A stretch of 64,000 nucleotides of DNA from Methanobrevibacter thaueri (GCF_003111625.1 NZ_MZGS01000020.1:62001-126000); one strand, 5' to 3'. Positions 45,130-54,615 are shown, counted from the stretch's first letter. Notes: generated by a model from the sequence alone, not told the origin. Made by a program: numbers and translations.

Positions 45130-45516
45130 ATGGAAAACTTAAATATTACTGAAATGGAAAATCATCCAATCAAATGGGTTTGTAACTTTAAGGGCCAAAG
45201 GGCCATTGGAATTTGCGGTAAAACTCAAAAAATAGCTATGTTCGCATCAGACGAGAGAGTGTCCAGGCTTCTTAATGACATTGTAATTGGAACCGACAGC
45301 GAACAGGAAGGATACGGCTGTGAAGAAAAGGACAGATGCTGCAATTTCGAATGTGAGTTCTGTGAAATCTCACCAAGACAGTACCTGCAGATTACCGGCA
45401 AAAAGCCTTCAAACAAAAATATAACAGACTTGATTAACGGATTGGCTGATTTGAACATGTCCCTTGAAGCGGACGGACACGTTCCTTTTGATGAATATGA
45501 AGTTGTGAACCTTTAG
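45130..45516 (+). CDS. Small cysteine-rich protein, function unknown
   Basis: A 128-residue protein. Cysteines lie at VCNF, GICGKT and in a dense cluster YGCEEKDRCCNFECEFCEI, six within about 18 residues, which could bind zinc or an Fe-S cluster. I cannot assign a family. It lies 9 bases after the HTH-regulator gene and is probably co-transcribed with it, so it may be a sensor partner. Its stop overlaps the convergent TIM-barrel gene by 4 bases. Confidence 0.6.
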   Translation: MENLNITEMENHPIKWVCNFKGQRAIGICGKTQKIAMFASDERVSRLLNDIVIGTDSEQEGYGCEEKDRCCNFECEFCEISPRQYLQITGKKPSNKNITDLINGLADLNMSLEADGHVPFDEYEVVNL

Positions 45517-46307
45517 AATTCCTTCAGCAATTCAAAGTCTTCACGAGCTTCTTCCACCTTAGCCACACCTATTGATATCGCATCGACATAGTCGACGCTT
45601 TTTAAAAATGAGAATGCCTCATTAGGCTTTAAGACACCAGCCGCAAGGACTCTTGTGGCAATTACTTTTTTATTTAATGCAAGCAACCTGTCAACGAATT
45701 CCTGCCTTTGGGAAGCGTTGAAAGCATTGATGTCCATCATGTAAGACAGACTGTTCAATGGAATCATGTAAAAATCGAATAAATCCATGTCAAGATTGTC
45801 CGCAAGAAGGTCTGTTGTCCTGGATGGAAACGCAGTTACCAAACCTGACAGTGATCCTGTGTCATTGATTCGGTTCAGCATTCTGGTTGTCAGCCTCCAA
45901 TCGTATGCGTCGGTTATGAACTCATCGACAAGCATTATTGGACAGTCATAGGTTGAAAACAGATCAATGTCCTCATCCCAATCAACCTCTTTTGCAACCT
46001 CATAATTCGGATTCAGGTAATCAACATCACTTTTTCCGATTGTTGCAATTACTTTCATTTCACATCCGGCATCAACGGCCAAATCATATGCTTCAAGCAA
46101 TTTGGAATCATTGACAAGGTTTATTGCTCTGACACCTTGATCATATGATTCGATAATTACATTAGCTGCATTTTGAGGATTGTTATACAAATCATCAAGA
46201 TATAGCCTTGACCTGTGTCCGAAGTACAGTTCAGCCATGAACGGACCATATCCCAAAATTGTTCTTGGAATTTCCTTTCCCTTGTATTCCAAATCCTCAA
46301 AAAACAT
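45513..46307 (-). CDS. Aldo/keto-reductase-like TIM-barrel protein
   Basis: A 264-residue protein. Barrel-like alternation: PRTILGYGPFMAELYFG, VIIESYDQGVRAINLVN, EMKVIATIGKSDVDYL, DCPIMLVDEFITDAYDW, VIATRVLAAGVLKPNEAFSFLKSVDYVDAISIGV. The pattern and the last segment resemble aldo-keto-reductase family barrels, but the catalytic Tyr/Lys/His set is not clearly visible, so activity is uncertain. It is co-transcribed after the UPF0145 gene (5-base gap). Confidence 0.55.
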   Translation of the reverse strand: MFFEDLEYKGKEIPRTILGYGPFMAELYFGHRSRLYLDDLYNNPQNAANVIIESYDQGVRAINLVNDSKLLEAYDLAVDAGCEMKVIATIGKSDVDYLNPNYEVAKEVDWDEDIDLFSTYDCPIMLVDEFITDAYDWRLTTRMLNRINDTGSLSGLVTAFPSRTTDLLADNLDMDLFDFYMIPLNSLSYMMDINAFNASQRQEFVDRLLALNKKVIATRVLAAGVLKPNEAFSFLKSVDYVDAISIGVAKVEEAREDFELLKEF

Positions 46308-46312
46308 AATAT

Positions 46313-46651
46313 CTACTCTTTTTCAACTACAACTGCAGTTCCATATACCAAGATTTCCTGCATTACATCGGAAATTTCATTTGAATCGAATCTGATTGCA
46401 ACAATGCCGTTTGCACCCAATTCTTTTGCATGCTGAATAGCCCTGTGCAATGCTTCTTCTCTAGACTCTTCCATCATTTTAACATACTGAGTAATTTCTC
46501 CACCGAAAAGAGATTTGATACCTGCGCCTATTTGTCCACCGGCACCTCTGCTTCTGACGGTTAAACCATAAATGAAACCTTTGGTCTCTACAGTTCTGAA
46601 TCCTGGAATATCGTTTGCTGTTGAAATTGGAAATTCTTCTACTGATACCAT
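46313..46651 (-). CDS. UPF0145/YbjQ family protein
   Basis: A 112-residue protein. ANDIPGFRTVETKGFIYGLTVRSRGAGGQIGAGIKSLFGGEI, MMEESREEALHRAIQHAKELGANGIVAIRFD and the closing QEILVYGTAVVVEKE are the complete YbjQ signature. GGTGATAAT precedes the ATG at 46651; an upstream ATG at 46684 lacks support. It is the second stand-alone YbjQ gene in the window. Confidence 0.9.
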   Translation of the reverse strand: MVSVEEFPISTANDIPGFRTVETKGFIYGLTVRSRGAGGQIGAGIKSLFGGEITQYVKMMEESREEALHRAIQHAKELGANGIVAIRFDSNEISDVMQEILVYGTAVVVEKE

Positions 46652-46758
46652 ATTATCACCAAAATAATTTATTTTAAACATCATTAAAATACTTATTTGA
46701 AAAAATATTTTTCAATGAAAACTGAACTATTGTGAAAAATTAACTCTATGTAAAATCT

Positions 46759-46770
46759 TTTAAATATAAT
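46759..46770 (+). promoter_or_regulatory. TATA box region of serA
   Basis: TTAAATATAATA, about 65 bases before the serA ATG. GGTGAAAAA supplies the RBS. Confidence 0.4.
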
Positions 46771-46830
46771 AAAATACATAAACTTAAGTAATATTTATTA
46801 TTGAATATTTGAAAGAATTATGGTGAAAAA

Positions 46831-48405
46831 ATGAAAGTACTTATTGCTGATGCTATTAACGAAAAAGGTATCGAAAATCTAAAGGAAGTGGCTGAAGTTG
46901 TTGTGAACACCTCCATCACTCCTGAAGAATTGGCTGATACCATACACGAATACAATGGAATCATTGTAAGAAGTCGGACAAAATTAACAGCAGACATTAT
47001 CAAAAAAGCTGACAATCTGCAGATTATCGCAAGAGCAGGTGTTGGAGTGGACAACATTGACCTTGACGCAGCTACCGAAAAGGGTATCATGGTTGTAAAC
47101 TCACCTGAATCAACCTCCGTAACCGTTGCAGAACATACCATGGGTTTGATCCTAAGCATGGCCCGTAAAATATCCATTGCGGACAAATCCGTTAAAGAAG
47201 GCAAATGGGAGAAAAAACAGTTCATGGGTGTTGAACTCAGAAACAAAACTCTCGGTGTAATTGGTATGGGAAGAATCGGTTCCCAAGTTGTCAACAGATG
47301 CAAGGCTTTTGGAATGGATGCAATGGCATATGACCCATACTTGCCTGAAGAGGTTGCAAAACAGATGGGCGTTGACTTGACAGATCTCGACACAGTCCTT
47401 AAGAATTCTGATTTCATTACAATCCACGTTCCTCTCACTCCTGAAACCAAACATTCAGTCTCATATGAGCAGTTTGACTTAATGAAAGATACAGCATACA
47501 TCGTAAACTGTTCACGTGGTGGAGTAATTGACGAGGAAGCATTGTATGACGCATTGGTAAATGACAAAATCGGTGGTGCAGCATTAGACGTATATGAAGA
47601 AGAACCACCTGCAACCGACTCAAAATTATTCGAATTAGACAATATTGTATTGACCCCTCACATTGCCGCTTCAACAAAAGAGGCGCAAAGGGACGCAGCC
47701 ATTATCGTGGCTGATGAAATTATTGATTTGGCTAAAGGAAACAATCCTAAAAACGTATTGAACATGCCACGTATCGACAAGACCACTTACCAGGAGTTAG
47801 CTCCATACATGGGATTATGTGAAAAATTAGGTAGTTTCATCTCACAAGCGGTAAACGGCAAAATCAAAGAAATCGAAATCGTTTACAGCGGAGAATTGGC
47901 TGAAATCGACAACCTTGAAATCTTAACCAGAACCGTAATCCAAGGTGCGGTAAATCCATTCTTAAGCTCTCCTGTAAATGCAGTAAATGCAGCTCTTGTC
48001 GCTAAAGAAAGAGGAATAAGCATTACTGAAGGCAGAAAAGACAATGCAAAAGGATACGAATCCTTGATTAAGGTTATTGCAAAAAGCGAAACCGATACTT
48101 TCTCAGCTGAAGGTACTCACTTGCACGAAGCAAGAATCTTGAAAGTGAACGGCTACTGGGTGGACGTTATCCCTGAAGGACACATGTTCATTGCAAAATA
48201 TGAGGACGTTCCTGGAAGCATCGGTAAAATCGGAACTAAATTAGGCGAACATAACGTTAACATTGGAATTATGCAAGTTGGAAGAGATGAAAAAGGCGGA
48301 AGAGCTATCATGGTTCTAACTTTAGATAAAGAAATTCCAAAAGACGTAATTAAAGAAATCCAAGCTTTAGATAATGTTTATGAAGCTATTGGATTAGAAT
48401 TATAA
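46831..48405 (+). CDS. serA: D-3-phosphoglycerate dehydrogenase
   Basis: A 524-residue enzyme catalysing the first step of serine synthesis. The N-terminal substrate and NAD domains contain [14 protein letters not shown] (about 141-152), [16 protein letters not shown] (active Arg) and LTPHIAAST (catalytic His). An intervening ASB domain and a C-terminal ACT domain ([31 protein letters not shown]) follow. This is the long form, feedback-regulated by serine in relatives. It is closed by an inverted repeat/T-run. Confidence 0.96.
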   Translation: MKVLIADAINEKGIENLKEVAEVVVNTSITPEELADTIHEYNGIIVRSRTKLTADIIKKADNLQIIARAGVGVDNIDLDAATEKGIMVVNSPESTSVTVAEHTMGLILSMARKISIADKSVKEGKWEKKQFMGVELRNKTLGVIGMGRIGSQVVNRCKAFGMDAMAYDPYLPEEVAKQMGVDLTDLDTVLKNSDFITIHVPLTPETKHSVSYEQFDLMKDTAYIVNCSRGGVIDEEALYDALVNDKIGGAALDVYEEEPPATDSKLFELDNIVLTPHIAASTKEAQRDAAIIVADEIIDLAKGNNPKNVLNMPRIDKTTYQELAPYMGLCEKLGSFISQAVNGKIKEIEIVYSGELAEIDNLEILTRTVIQGAVNPFLSSPVNAVNAALVAKERGISITEGRKDNAKGYESLIKVIAKSETDTFSAEGTHLHEARILKVNGYWVDVIPEGHMFIAKYEDVPGSIGKIGTKLGEHNVNIGIMQVGRDEKGGRAIMVLTLDKEIPKDVIKEIQALDNVYEAIGLEL

Positions 48406-48445
48406 AAAACAATTTTCACCATAATTGTTTTTTATTTTTTATTTT
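48404..48445. terminator. Bidirectional-looking terminator between serA and the JAMM gene
   Basis: AAAAAACAATT (48404-48414) pairs with AATTGTTTTTT (48423-48433) around an 8-base loop, followed by a T-rich run. It lies at the convergence of two genes. Confidence 0.65.
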
Positions 48446-49160
48446 TTGATATTTTTCTAACACTGCCATCCGGATTTAACTCAATTCTAATGACCTGCTG
48501 CCTTGGCATTTGAGTATTGGAGATTATATTTATATCATTTGACATTTGATTATTGGAAATAATCCTTGCCTGATTTCTACGTTCAAATTCACTATAGCGG
48601 TCAACACGCTCATCATCAAGAGTCCTGAAGAATTCATCATCATCCTCATCGAAAAACCCAGGTTTGAACTCATCATCATCTGTTACAACATCATTCTCAT
48701 CGAAAAAGTCATCGGGGTTGTCTTCATTGAATTGCCTGTAATCCCCTATTGAATAGTCCATATGTTCTCCATAGCGGTCATATGACTTGAAAGTCTCCAG
48801 TGAATACGGCAGACAGACAATCATGTGGAAGTACCCATTTTTTGAAAAGGTCTTTAGGTCTGCTTCGGACGGGCTTGCGCTTGGCCCCGGATGGGAGTGG
48901 ACTGATCCCATATACTTGGAATTCATAGGAAGCAATTCCGTGTGAACGACTGCCCCTGTTTCACATGTCTCTCCAGGTAAAAAGATTAATCCTGTGATGT
49001 AGAGTATCTTGTCCTTAATTTCACCGTCGAAGAATGCCAAAAACTCGTTTGGGTATGATTTCTTTGAATAGTAGATTACAGATTCGAGAACCTCACGGTC
49101 AACCCTGACCTCAGTGAACTCCTCATCATTGTTTCCCAATAGCCTTGAAATGAAACTCAT
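48432..49160 (-). CDS. JAMM/MPN metalloprotease-like protein
   Basis: A 242-residue protein. The MPN domain (about 20-135) has a complete JAMM zinc motif: Glu39, H88-x-H90 and S98-x-x-D101, within GSVHSHPGPSASPSEADL. Such enzymes remove ubiquitin-like modifiers (SAMPs) or act as other isopeptidases. The second half (about 150-242) is acidic, then Asn/Gln-rich with duplicated SNxQM segments, and probably disordered. It is the last gene of the nadX-thg1-JAMM operon; its ATG overlaps the thg1 stop by 4 bases. Confidence 0.87.
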   Translation of the reverse strand: MSFISRLLGNNDEEFTEVRVDREVLESVIYYSKKSYPNEFLAFFDGEIKDKILYITGLIFLPGETCETGAVVHTELLPMNSKYMGSVHSHPGPSASPSEADLKTFSKNGYFHMIVCLPYSLETFKSYDRYGEHMDYSIGDYRQFNEDNPDDFFDENDVVTDDDEFKPGFFDEDDDEFFRTLDDERVDRYSEFERRNQARIISNNQMSNDINIISNTQMPRQQVIRIELNPDGSVRKISKNKK

Positions 49161-49879
49161 CCAATCACACCTATCTGTTTGAAGAAATCCTCGCTGAATT
49201 TCGGAAGTTCCCAGTCGGTATAGACATAGCTTCTGTAGGATGTCTGATTCTTGTTTTCTTTTTTATTGAATCCGACTACTTTTTTCTGTTTCCTATATAT
49301 TCCTATCCCTCTTTTTTTATAGGTTTCAACATCGTTCAAATTAATTCCATTTTGGAACAATAATTCATGCACTTCATTTAGCTTCATGCCGTTTAGAATG
49401 TCGTCAACTTCATTATTTGCATGTGTTGATTTGAGGTGGGAAACCGCATGTGAGTTGACACAATTTCTCCAGGATTCATCCTGCCTCCACTTGAAGTATT
49501 TCAGTATATCCTCATCACCGACAGGAATTATCCTTGAATCAAAAGCCGGTGGCTTTTTGAAATCTGTGTCGTAATTGAGCACAAAGGAACTTGCGGCAAA
49601 GCTTGCAATCACTGAATCGATCTTTTCCACTCTGCCTTCAAAAGGAATGTTGTCTAAAAGCAAGCTTATCTCATCTGAAAAAGCATAAACGAAGCTGGCT
49701 GAAAACTCATTGAAGAGGTCATTGCACACCTTGGCAAAGACCTTATAAAAATCATCGTCATAAGGCTTATTCAAATTCAAGTCGATGGCCAGCTTATGAA
49801 AGCTTCTGCCGTCTAGACGTACGATGATTCTTGAGTTTCTTGGAACTTTCAGTGATGAATAAACTTCATAATCCTTCAT
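49157..49879 (-). CDS. tRNA(His) guanylyltransferase / Thg1-like protein
   Basis: A 240-residue protein. Polymerase-like palm motifs: IIVRLDGRSFHKLA and FVYAFSDEISLLL supply the two metal-binding acidic residues. The later CVNSHAVSHLKSTHANNEVDDILNG and HELLFQNGINLNDV segments match Thg1-type proteins. Archaeal members add nucleotides in the 3'-5' direction to tRNA 5' ends. The ATG at 49879 overlaps the nadX stop by one base (TAATG). Confidence 0.9.
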   Translation of the reverse strand: MKDYEVYSSLKVPRNSRIIVRLDGRSFHKLAIDLNLNKPYDDDFYKVFAKVCNDLFNEFSASFVYAFSDEISLLLDNIPFEGRVEKIDSVIASFAASSFVLNYDTDFKKPPAFDSRIIPVGDEDILKYFKWRQDESWRNCVNSHAVSHLKSTHANNEVDDILNGMKLNEVHELLFQNGINLNDVETYKKRGIGIYRKQKKVVGFNKKENKNQTSYRSYVYTDWELPKFSEDFFKQIGVIG

Positions 49880-50643
49880 TACATTCCCACGCAAATGGTT
49901 TCATTGAAACTTTTAAGCAATCTTATTGCTGAAAGTGCCGCCAACATGCTTGTTTTCGGATTGGCTGCGCACGGATAATTCATGGTTGTTGTCTTGAACT
50001 CACCGAAATCGCCCTTGGCTGTTATCTCATGAACGTTCCTGTCAACATTCGGGTCAACAATGATTTTAACATCAATGTCCCTTTGACATGCGATACTGAT
50101 TGTTGCAGCCACATTGATGTTCAATGGGAATACCTTAACTGCATCAGATGCTTTTCCATCAAACAATACCTCTTCGGAATCTATTTCCTTTCCAAGGGAT
50201 TTTGGAGATTTCCTTGTTACCAGATTGACTTCCTTAAGGCCAAATTTGGCGACTGCCTTGATTCCATCCAGACCGACGATTGCGCCGGAAGGCAAGTGGA
50301 TTTTCGCATTGTGCTTTTTGGCCAATGCCTCCATTTCACGGTAAAAATCCATGTCCATGAATGCGCCGATACTCATGACTACCATATCCAAGCCTTTTTC
50401 CAGAACTCTTGGCGCATATTCCCTAACGGAAACCGGAGCCGCACATTCCAGGATTAAGTCAACCTTATCCAACATGTCATCGAAATCGAGCACTGCGATT
50501 CCGCCGGCCAGACTTGCCAAGTTCTCTGCCCTTTCAATATCCTTGTCGAAGAAGTATGCAATATTGATACCGTTATCCTCTGGAACCATGCTTGTTGTTA
50601 TGATGTTGGCAATGGCTCCACAGCCTATAATACCTACTTTCAT
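49879..50643 (-). CDS. nadX: L-aspartate dehydrogenase
   Basis: A 254-residue enzyme. KVGIIGCGAIANIITTSMV is the Rossmann nucleotide loop. LILECAAPVSVREYAPRVLEKGLDMVVMSIGAF and IHLPSGAIVGLDGIKA follow the aspartate dehydrogenase pattern. It makes iminoaspartate for NAD synthesis, replacing aspartate oxidase in anaerobes. An upstream start (50733) is rejected because the added residues are unlike the family. It is the first gene of a three-gene operon. Confidence 0.92.
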   Translation of the reverse strand: MKVGIIGCGAIANIITTSMVPEDNGINIAYFFDKDIERAENLASLAGGIAVLDFDDMLDKVDLILECAAPVSVREYAPRVLEKGLDMVVMSIGAFMDMDFYREMEALAKKHNAKIHLPSGAIVGLDGIKAVAKFGLKEVNLVTRKSPKSLGKEIDSEEVLFDGKASDAVKVFPLNINVAATISIACQRDIDVKIIVDPNVDRNVHEITAKGDFGEFKTTTMNYPCAANPKTSMLAALSAIRLLKSFNETICVGM

Positions 50644-50695
50644 AGTTATCACGCTAAAAAAAGTTTTTAAAAAAAAGAAATTAATGAAAGATTGT

Positions 50696-51103
50696 TTATA
50701 ATCTTTCAGCATCAAATTGACTTTGAGTTTCAACTTGTGGTTGTTGTGGGGTTTCAGGTTTTGGAGTAGTAGCTTCAGGGATTTGTGGTTCTGGAGTTAC
50801 TTTTTTAATGTCCCTAGGGTTGATTAACATAATGTCTCCAATAGCTTGAACTTTATCAAAGTCAACGGTTAATAAGTCATTTTGGAAAGATCTCATTTCA
50901 TTTTCTTCAGGTGCTTCACCACGAATCATACCAATGAAGGATCTTGAAAGACCTGCTGGTTTTGGTTGTTGCTCTATAGCCCTTACTTGTAATTTTGAGA
51001 TAGTTCCTAATCTAATATTAAGAATAACATCTTCTACACGACCAACATAATGTCCTGTGTTGGTATAAATATCTAAACTACGTAATTTTGAAACTTCTAC
51101 CAT
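50696..51103 (-). CDS. PRC-barrel domain protein
   Basis: A 135-residue protein. The N-terminal VEVSKLRSLDIYTNTGHYVGRVEDVILNIRLGTISKLQV is a PRC barrel. The C-terminus is Pro/Gln/Thr-rich (PEPQIPEATTPKPETPQQPQ) and probably disordered. PRC-barrel proteins in archaea interact with RNA or cell-division factors (for example CdvB-type or SepF-linked proteins in other lineages); the precise role here is not known. Confidence 0.85.
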   Translation of the reverse strand: MVEVSKLRSLDIYTNTGHYVGRVEDVILNIRLGTISKLQVRAIEQQPKPAGLSRSFIGMIRGEAPEENEMRSFQNDLLTVDFDKVQAIGDIMLINPRDIKKVTPEPQIPEATTPKPETPQQPQVETQSQFDAERL

Positions 51104-51258
51104 GATTACACCACATAATAATTAAATAAATATGTATAAATTTATTTTATTGTTAATATAAATACTTTATGTTTTTAAACTAAATAAATACCCTATTTTA
51201 CAAAAAACTTATTAAATTATAAAATTAAAATATAAATAGACATAAAAGAGGGCTTTAA

Positions 51259-51981
51259 ATGTGGGATACAACAAAAGATTATAGAATTTTAGTAGCAAGT
51301 AAAGCAAGAGAAAACTATTTGAATCTTATACCAACAGCTTCATTTAGAGGAAGCTGGAATAAAAAACAGGCAGTTGACATGGGTAAACAGATGAACAGTG
51401 ATTTCCAGTCATTGACATACTCCTATCTTGAAGGGGACGAATTGGTAAACTCCCCTGATGTTGCAGCCTTAAAGGAAAAGGCCTTAAAGATTATCGAGTA
51501 CCTGGGTGGAGATGATTGGAACAAGAAGTTCCTGAGCAACGCACCTAAGGAAGACAGGCAAAAAACCCAGGAAAACATTGCGAAAGTGAGGTTTTTCCTT
51601 GACACTATAATTGGATTGAAAGACAGATTAGCCCTTGGACCAATAAACGACCCAATCATGGGCGTTGACATCAAGGTTGGAGAAGTTATGAGCGTCACAA
51701 GCCATCCAAACAATGATAAGCTGATGCTGTGTAACGTGAACCTTGGAAAACGTGCAATAACCGTTGTGACAAATGACATGAATGTCAAGGACAACAATAA
51801 GGTTGGAGTCTCACTATTGCCTCCCCAATCCTTCAGCGACATCGTGAGCGAGGGAATGTTTTTGGGAATGGATGGAAGCATCCTAAAAGACGTTGACGGA
51901 GAGCTTGGCCAGATGCCAAAAGGAATACCTATGGAATCCCTCAACGAAACACGTAACCTTGTTGAAAACTATTTAAAATAG
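51259..51981 (+). CDS. tRNA-binding (EMAP II-like OB-fold) domain protein
   Basis: A 240-residue protein. The N-terminal half is a helical domain of unknown function. The C-terminal half (about 130-240, IKVGEVMSVTSHPNNDKLMLCNVNLGKRAITVVTNDM) is the tRNA-binding OB fold of the EMAP II/Trbp111/MetRS C-terminal type. AGAGGGCTTTAA precedes the ATG. It is probably a tRNA-chaperone or synthetase cofactor. Confidence 0.85.
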   Translation: MWDTTKDYRILVASKARENYLNLIPTASFRGSWNKKQAVDMGKQMNSDFQSLTYSYLEGDELVNSPDVAALKEKALKIIEYLGGDDWNKKFLSNAPKEDRQKTQENIAKVRFFLDTIIGLKDRLALGPINDPIMGVDIKVGEVMSVTSHPNNDKLMLCNVNLGKRAITVVTNDMNVKDNNKVGVSLLPPQSFSDIVSEGMFLGMDGSILKDVDGELGQMPKGIPMESLNETRNLVENYLK

Positions 51982-52015
51982 CTTTCACATCCTCTTTTTT
52001 TTAGAATTGACCGTT

Positions 52016-53428
52016 TTACCTTAAGTTAAGGCCGATCAATTTTGTTTTTGTCATTTCATCAACGGCGTACTTGATTCCTTCCTTGCCTACACCACTGTTT
52101 TTAAATCCTCCGAACGGCATGTTGTCTGTTCTGAATGTTGACTGCTTGTTGACAAACACTGTTCCTGCCTCGATTTCCTGAGCGCATCTCATTGCCGCCG
52201 CATAATCTGCAGTGAACACTCCTGCCTGAAGGCCATATTCAGTGGCATTTGCAACTTCAATTGCTTCATCCAGGTCATGTACACGTATGATTGGTGCCAC
52301 AGGACCGAATGTTTCCCTTACAACCAAATCCATGTCCGGTGTGACATTGTCAATTACTGTTGCTGAGTAAAATGCCCCTTCACGAACTCCTCCAGTGAGT
52401 ATTTTGGCTCCTTCACTGACTGCATTGTTGACTGTCTCCTCAACCTGCATTGCTGCCTTTTCACTTATCAGTGTTCCCAAGGTTGTCTTTGAGTCTGATG
52501 GATTTCCCATGATGAGCTTTTCAGTTGCCTCAACCAGTTTCTTGCCCAATTCATCTGCAACGCAATCCTCAACAATCAGACGTTTCACTCCCATGCAGAC
52601 CTGTCCTGCGTTAAGGAATGCACCGTTGATTATGCCTTTAACCGCCTTATCCAAATCCGCATCCTTTAGAATAATTACAGGATCGTTTCCTCCGAGCTCA
52701 AGAGTCACCTTTTTCATCCCTGCCTTTTGTGAAATCATCATTCCGGTTGTCACGCTTCCTGTGAATGAGATCTTATCGACCTCGCTAGAGCAAACCAGAT
52801 AATCCCCAATCTCGGAACCGTATCCTGTCACCACATTGACGACACCATCGGGAAATTCCTCATCAAGCAATTCGCAGAATTTCATGACGGACAATGGCGC
52901 TTCTGTCGGAGGCTTTACGATTACGGTGTTCTTGCATGCTATGGCGGGAGCTATCTTATGGATTGTGAGGTTAAGCGGATAGTTGAATGGTGTTATTGCC
53001 GCAACCACACCCAAAGGCAGCCTTTGAGTGAATGCGAAAAATCCCTTGCCGTTGAGACCTGCATCCAGAGGCACACTTTCACCATAGATTCTTTTAGCCT
53101 CTTCGGCAGATAGCCTCAATGTCTCAATTGACCTGTCTACTTCAACCAGTGCCTCATTAATCGGTTTTCCCACTTCCTGACATAGGAGCTGAGCAAATTC
53201 CTCTCTCCTTTCCTCCAGTTTGGCGACTGCATTGAGCAATTTATTAGAAATCTTGAACGCTGACATTACAACCAAAGATTCCTTAGCATCATTTGCTGCA
53301 TCAATTGCCAGTTGTGCAGTTTGCCTGTGAGCTATGGGTACCGTATCGATTACCTCACCGGTATAAGGGTTTTCAACATCAACTAAATCTTCACTTGAAA
53401 TATGCTTTCCACCAATCAACATGTCCAT
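52016..53428 (-). CDS. cofA: Aldehyde dehydrogenase, lactaldehyde dehydrogenase CofA-type
   Basis: A 470-residue aldehyde dehydrogenase with ITPFNYPLNLTIHKIAPAIACKNTVIVKPPTEAPL (cofactor site), TLELGGNDPVII (catalytic Glu) and NAGQVCMGVKRLIVED (catalytic Cys). The length and type match archaeal lactaldehyde dehydrogenase, which makes lactate for coenzyme F420 synthesis. F420 is central to hydrogenotrophic methanogenesis. The gene symbol is moderate; a general aldehyde dehydrogenase cannot be excluded. Confidence 0.85.
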   Translation of the reverse strand: MDMLIGGKHISSEDLVDVENPYTGEVIDTVPIAHRQTAQLAIDAANDAKESLVVMSAFKISNKLLNAVAKLEERREEFAQLLCQEVGKPINEALVEVDRSIETLRLSAEEAKRIYGESVPLDAGLNGKGFFAFTQRLPLGVVAAITPFNYPLNLTIHKIAPAIACKNTVIVKPPTEAPLSVMKFCELLDEEFPDGVVNVVTGYGSEIGDYLVCSSEVDKISFTGSVTTGMMISQKAGMKKVTLELGGNDPVIILKDADLDKAVKGIINGAFLNAGQVCMGVKRLIVEDCVADELGKKLVEATEKLIMGNPSDSKTTLGTLISEKAAMQVEETVNNAVSEGAKILTGGVREGAFYSATVIDNVTPDMDLVVRETFGPVAPIIRVHDLDEAIEVANATEYGLQAGVFTADYAAAMRCAQEIEAGTVFVNKQSTFRTDNMPFGGFKNSGVGKEGIKYAVDEMTKTKLIGLNLR

Positions 53429-53446
53429 TCTATCACCTTTACTTAA

Positions 53447-53458
53447 TATTTTATATCA
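53447..53458 (+). promoter_or_regulatory. TATA box before the first TMEM175-like gene
   Basis: AATATTTTATAT, centred about 28 bases before the ATG at 53480 with no Shine-Dalgarno; a likely leaderless start. Confidence 0.45.
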
Positions 53459-53479
53459 TGAAATAATAAATATTGACTT

Positions 53480-54061
53480 ATGGAAACAAATCGCTTTGAA
53501 ACATTTTTCGACGCAATCATTGCAATAGTGATAACAGTGCTTGTTTTGAAAATCCCGCAACCTGCAAGTCCAACCTTAGGTGCCTTTCTAGAGTTGGAAA
53601 CAATGTATGTTGCCTATTTTATCAGTTTCCTGATTTTATATAACCTATGGTATGCCAACCATAATTTATTTGGGCTTGTTGAAAGCATAGACAACACCAC
53701 CCTTTGGATTTATGGAATGATGACATTTGTAATCTCATTGATACCTTATTTCACTATTTGGGTTGCCAATAACTTTTATTCAGTGCCCGCCGAGACAATG
53801 TTTGGAATCATATTCATTGTAACCCATATTCTTAACACATTGGCCACAAGGGCGGTTTACAGGAGCAATCCATACAATCAGAACCTGCAGAACATCAATC
53901 ATAACTCATATTATATGAATTTGCCTTTAATCATAATTGCAATAGGATTCATTTTAACATACACAATATATGTTCCGGGAATCTATTATTCCTGTTTGAT
54001 ATCAATTATCCTATGGATTCTAATTGGAAGATTGCTGAGGAGGGATAACGATGGAAACTGA
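53480..54061 (+). CDS. TMEM175/DUF1211-family potassium channel subunit (first of pair)
   Basis: A 193-residue protein with six membrane helices. The N-terminus METNRFETFFDAIIAIVITVLVLKIP has the family RF(x)xFxDAI pore motif. TMEM175 proteins are tetrameric K+ channels in prokaryotes. It overlaps the following paralogue by 11 bases. The two share the motif but are diverged, and may form heteromers. Confidence 0.85.
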   Translation: METNRFETFFDAIIAIVITVLVLKIPQPASPTLGAFLELETMYVAYFISFLILYNLWYANHNLFGLVESIDNTTLWIYGMMTFVISLIPYFTIWVANNFYSVPAETMFGIIFIVTHILNTLATRAVYRSNPYNQNLQNINHNSYYMNLPLIIIAIGFILTYTIYVPGIYYSCLISIILWILIGRLLRRDNDGN

Positions 54062-54614
54062 AAGATTCGAAGCGTTGATTGATGCGATTCTTGCAATCAT
54101 CATCACAATTATTGTTTTGGAAATTCCACTTGCAAGCAACGGCAGTTGGCAGGCGCTGCTTGACATCAAATATGAGTTTATCATCTACGCAATAAGTTTC
54201 ATGATCTGCTTTAACTTCTGGAATTTCAACAATAACGTATTCAGCATCGTGAATAAGATTGACCCTAAGGTTATTTGGACAATGGGACTTACACTGTTTG
54301 TGTTTTCATTGCTTCCGTATCTTACAACATTCGTTGCCGAGAACTTCTATGTGTTCTTCCCTCAATTCATGTACGGATTGATCTTTATCATAACCGCAAT
54401 ACTTTCAATGACAATCTGCAGATTCCTGAAGGATGCCGATCAGGGAAACATTGCCCTTCTGGTTGCCTTGGACAATTCCTATCCCATGTATTTCACAATC
54501 GCCTTGGTCCTAATTGGAATGGTGATTGGATATCTCGCATATCCTCCTGCCATAATGATATGCTGCCTGATTTCAATCTTTGGAGTTTGGATCATTCCAA
54601 AGCTTAAGGGTTAG
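54051..54614 (+). CDS. TMEM175/DUF1211-family potassium channel subunit (second of pair)
   Basis: A 187-residue protein, six membrane helices, starting METERFEALIDAILAIIITIIVLEIP with the same pore motif. Its ATG lies inside the end of the first gene, 11 bases before that stop, so translation is probably coupled. The pair is clearly an old tandem duplication. Confidence 0.86.
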   Translation: METERFEALIDAILAIIITIIVLEIPLASNGSWQALLDIKYEFIIYAISFMICFNFWNFNNNVFSIVNKIDPKVIWTMGLTLFVFSLLPYLTTFVAENFYVFFPQFMYGLIFIITAILSMTICRFLKDADQGNIALLVALDNSYPMYFTIALVLIGMVIGYLAYPPAIMICCLISIFGVWIIPKLKG

Positions 54615-54615
54615 A

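Noticed and set aside
46818-47642. A 274-codon minus-strand open frame opposite serA
   Set aside because: serA has complete family motifs on the other strand; the antisense frame is Ser/Thr/Pro-rich and unlikely to be coding.
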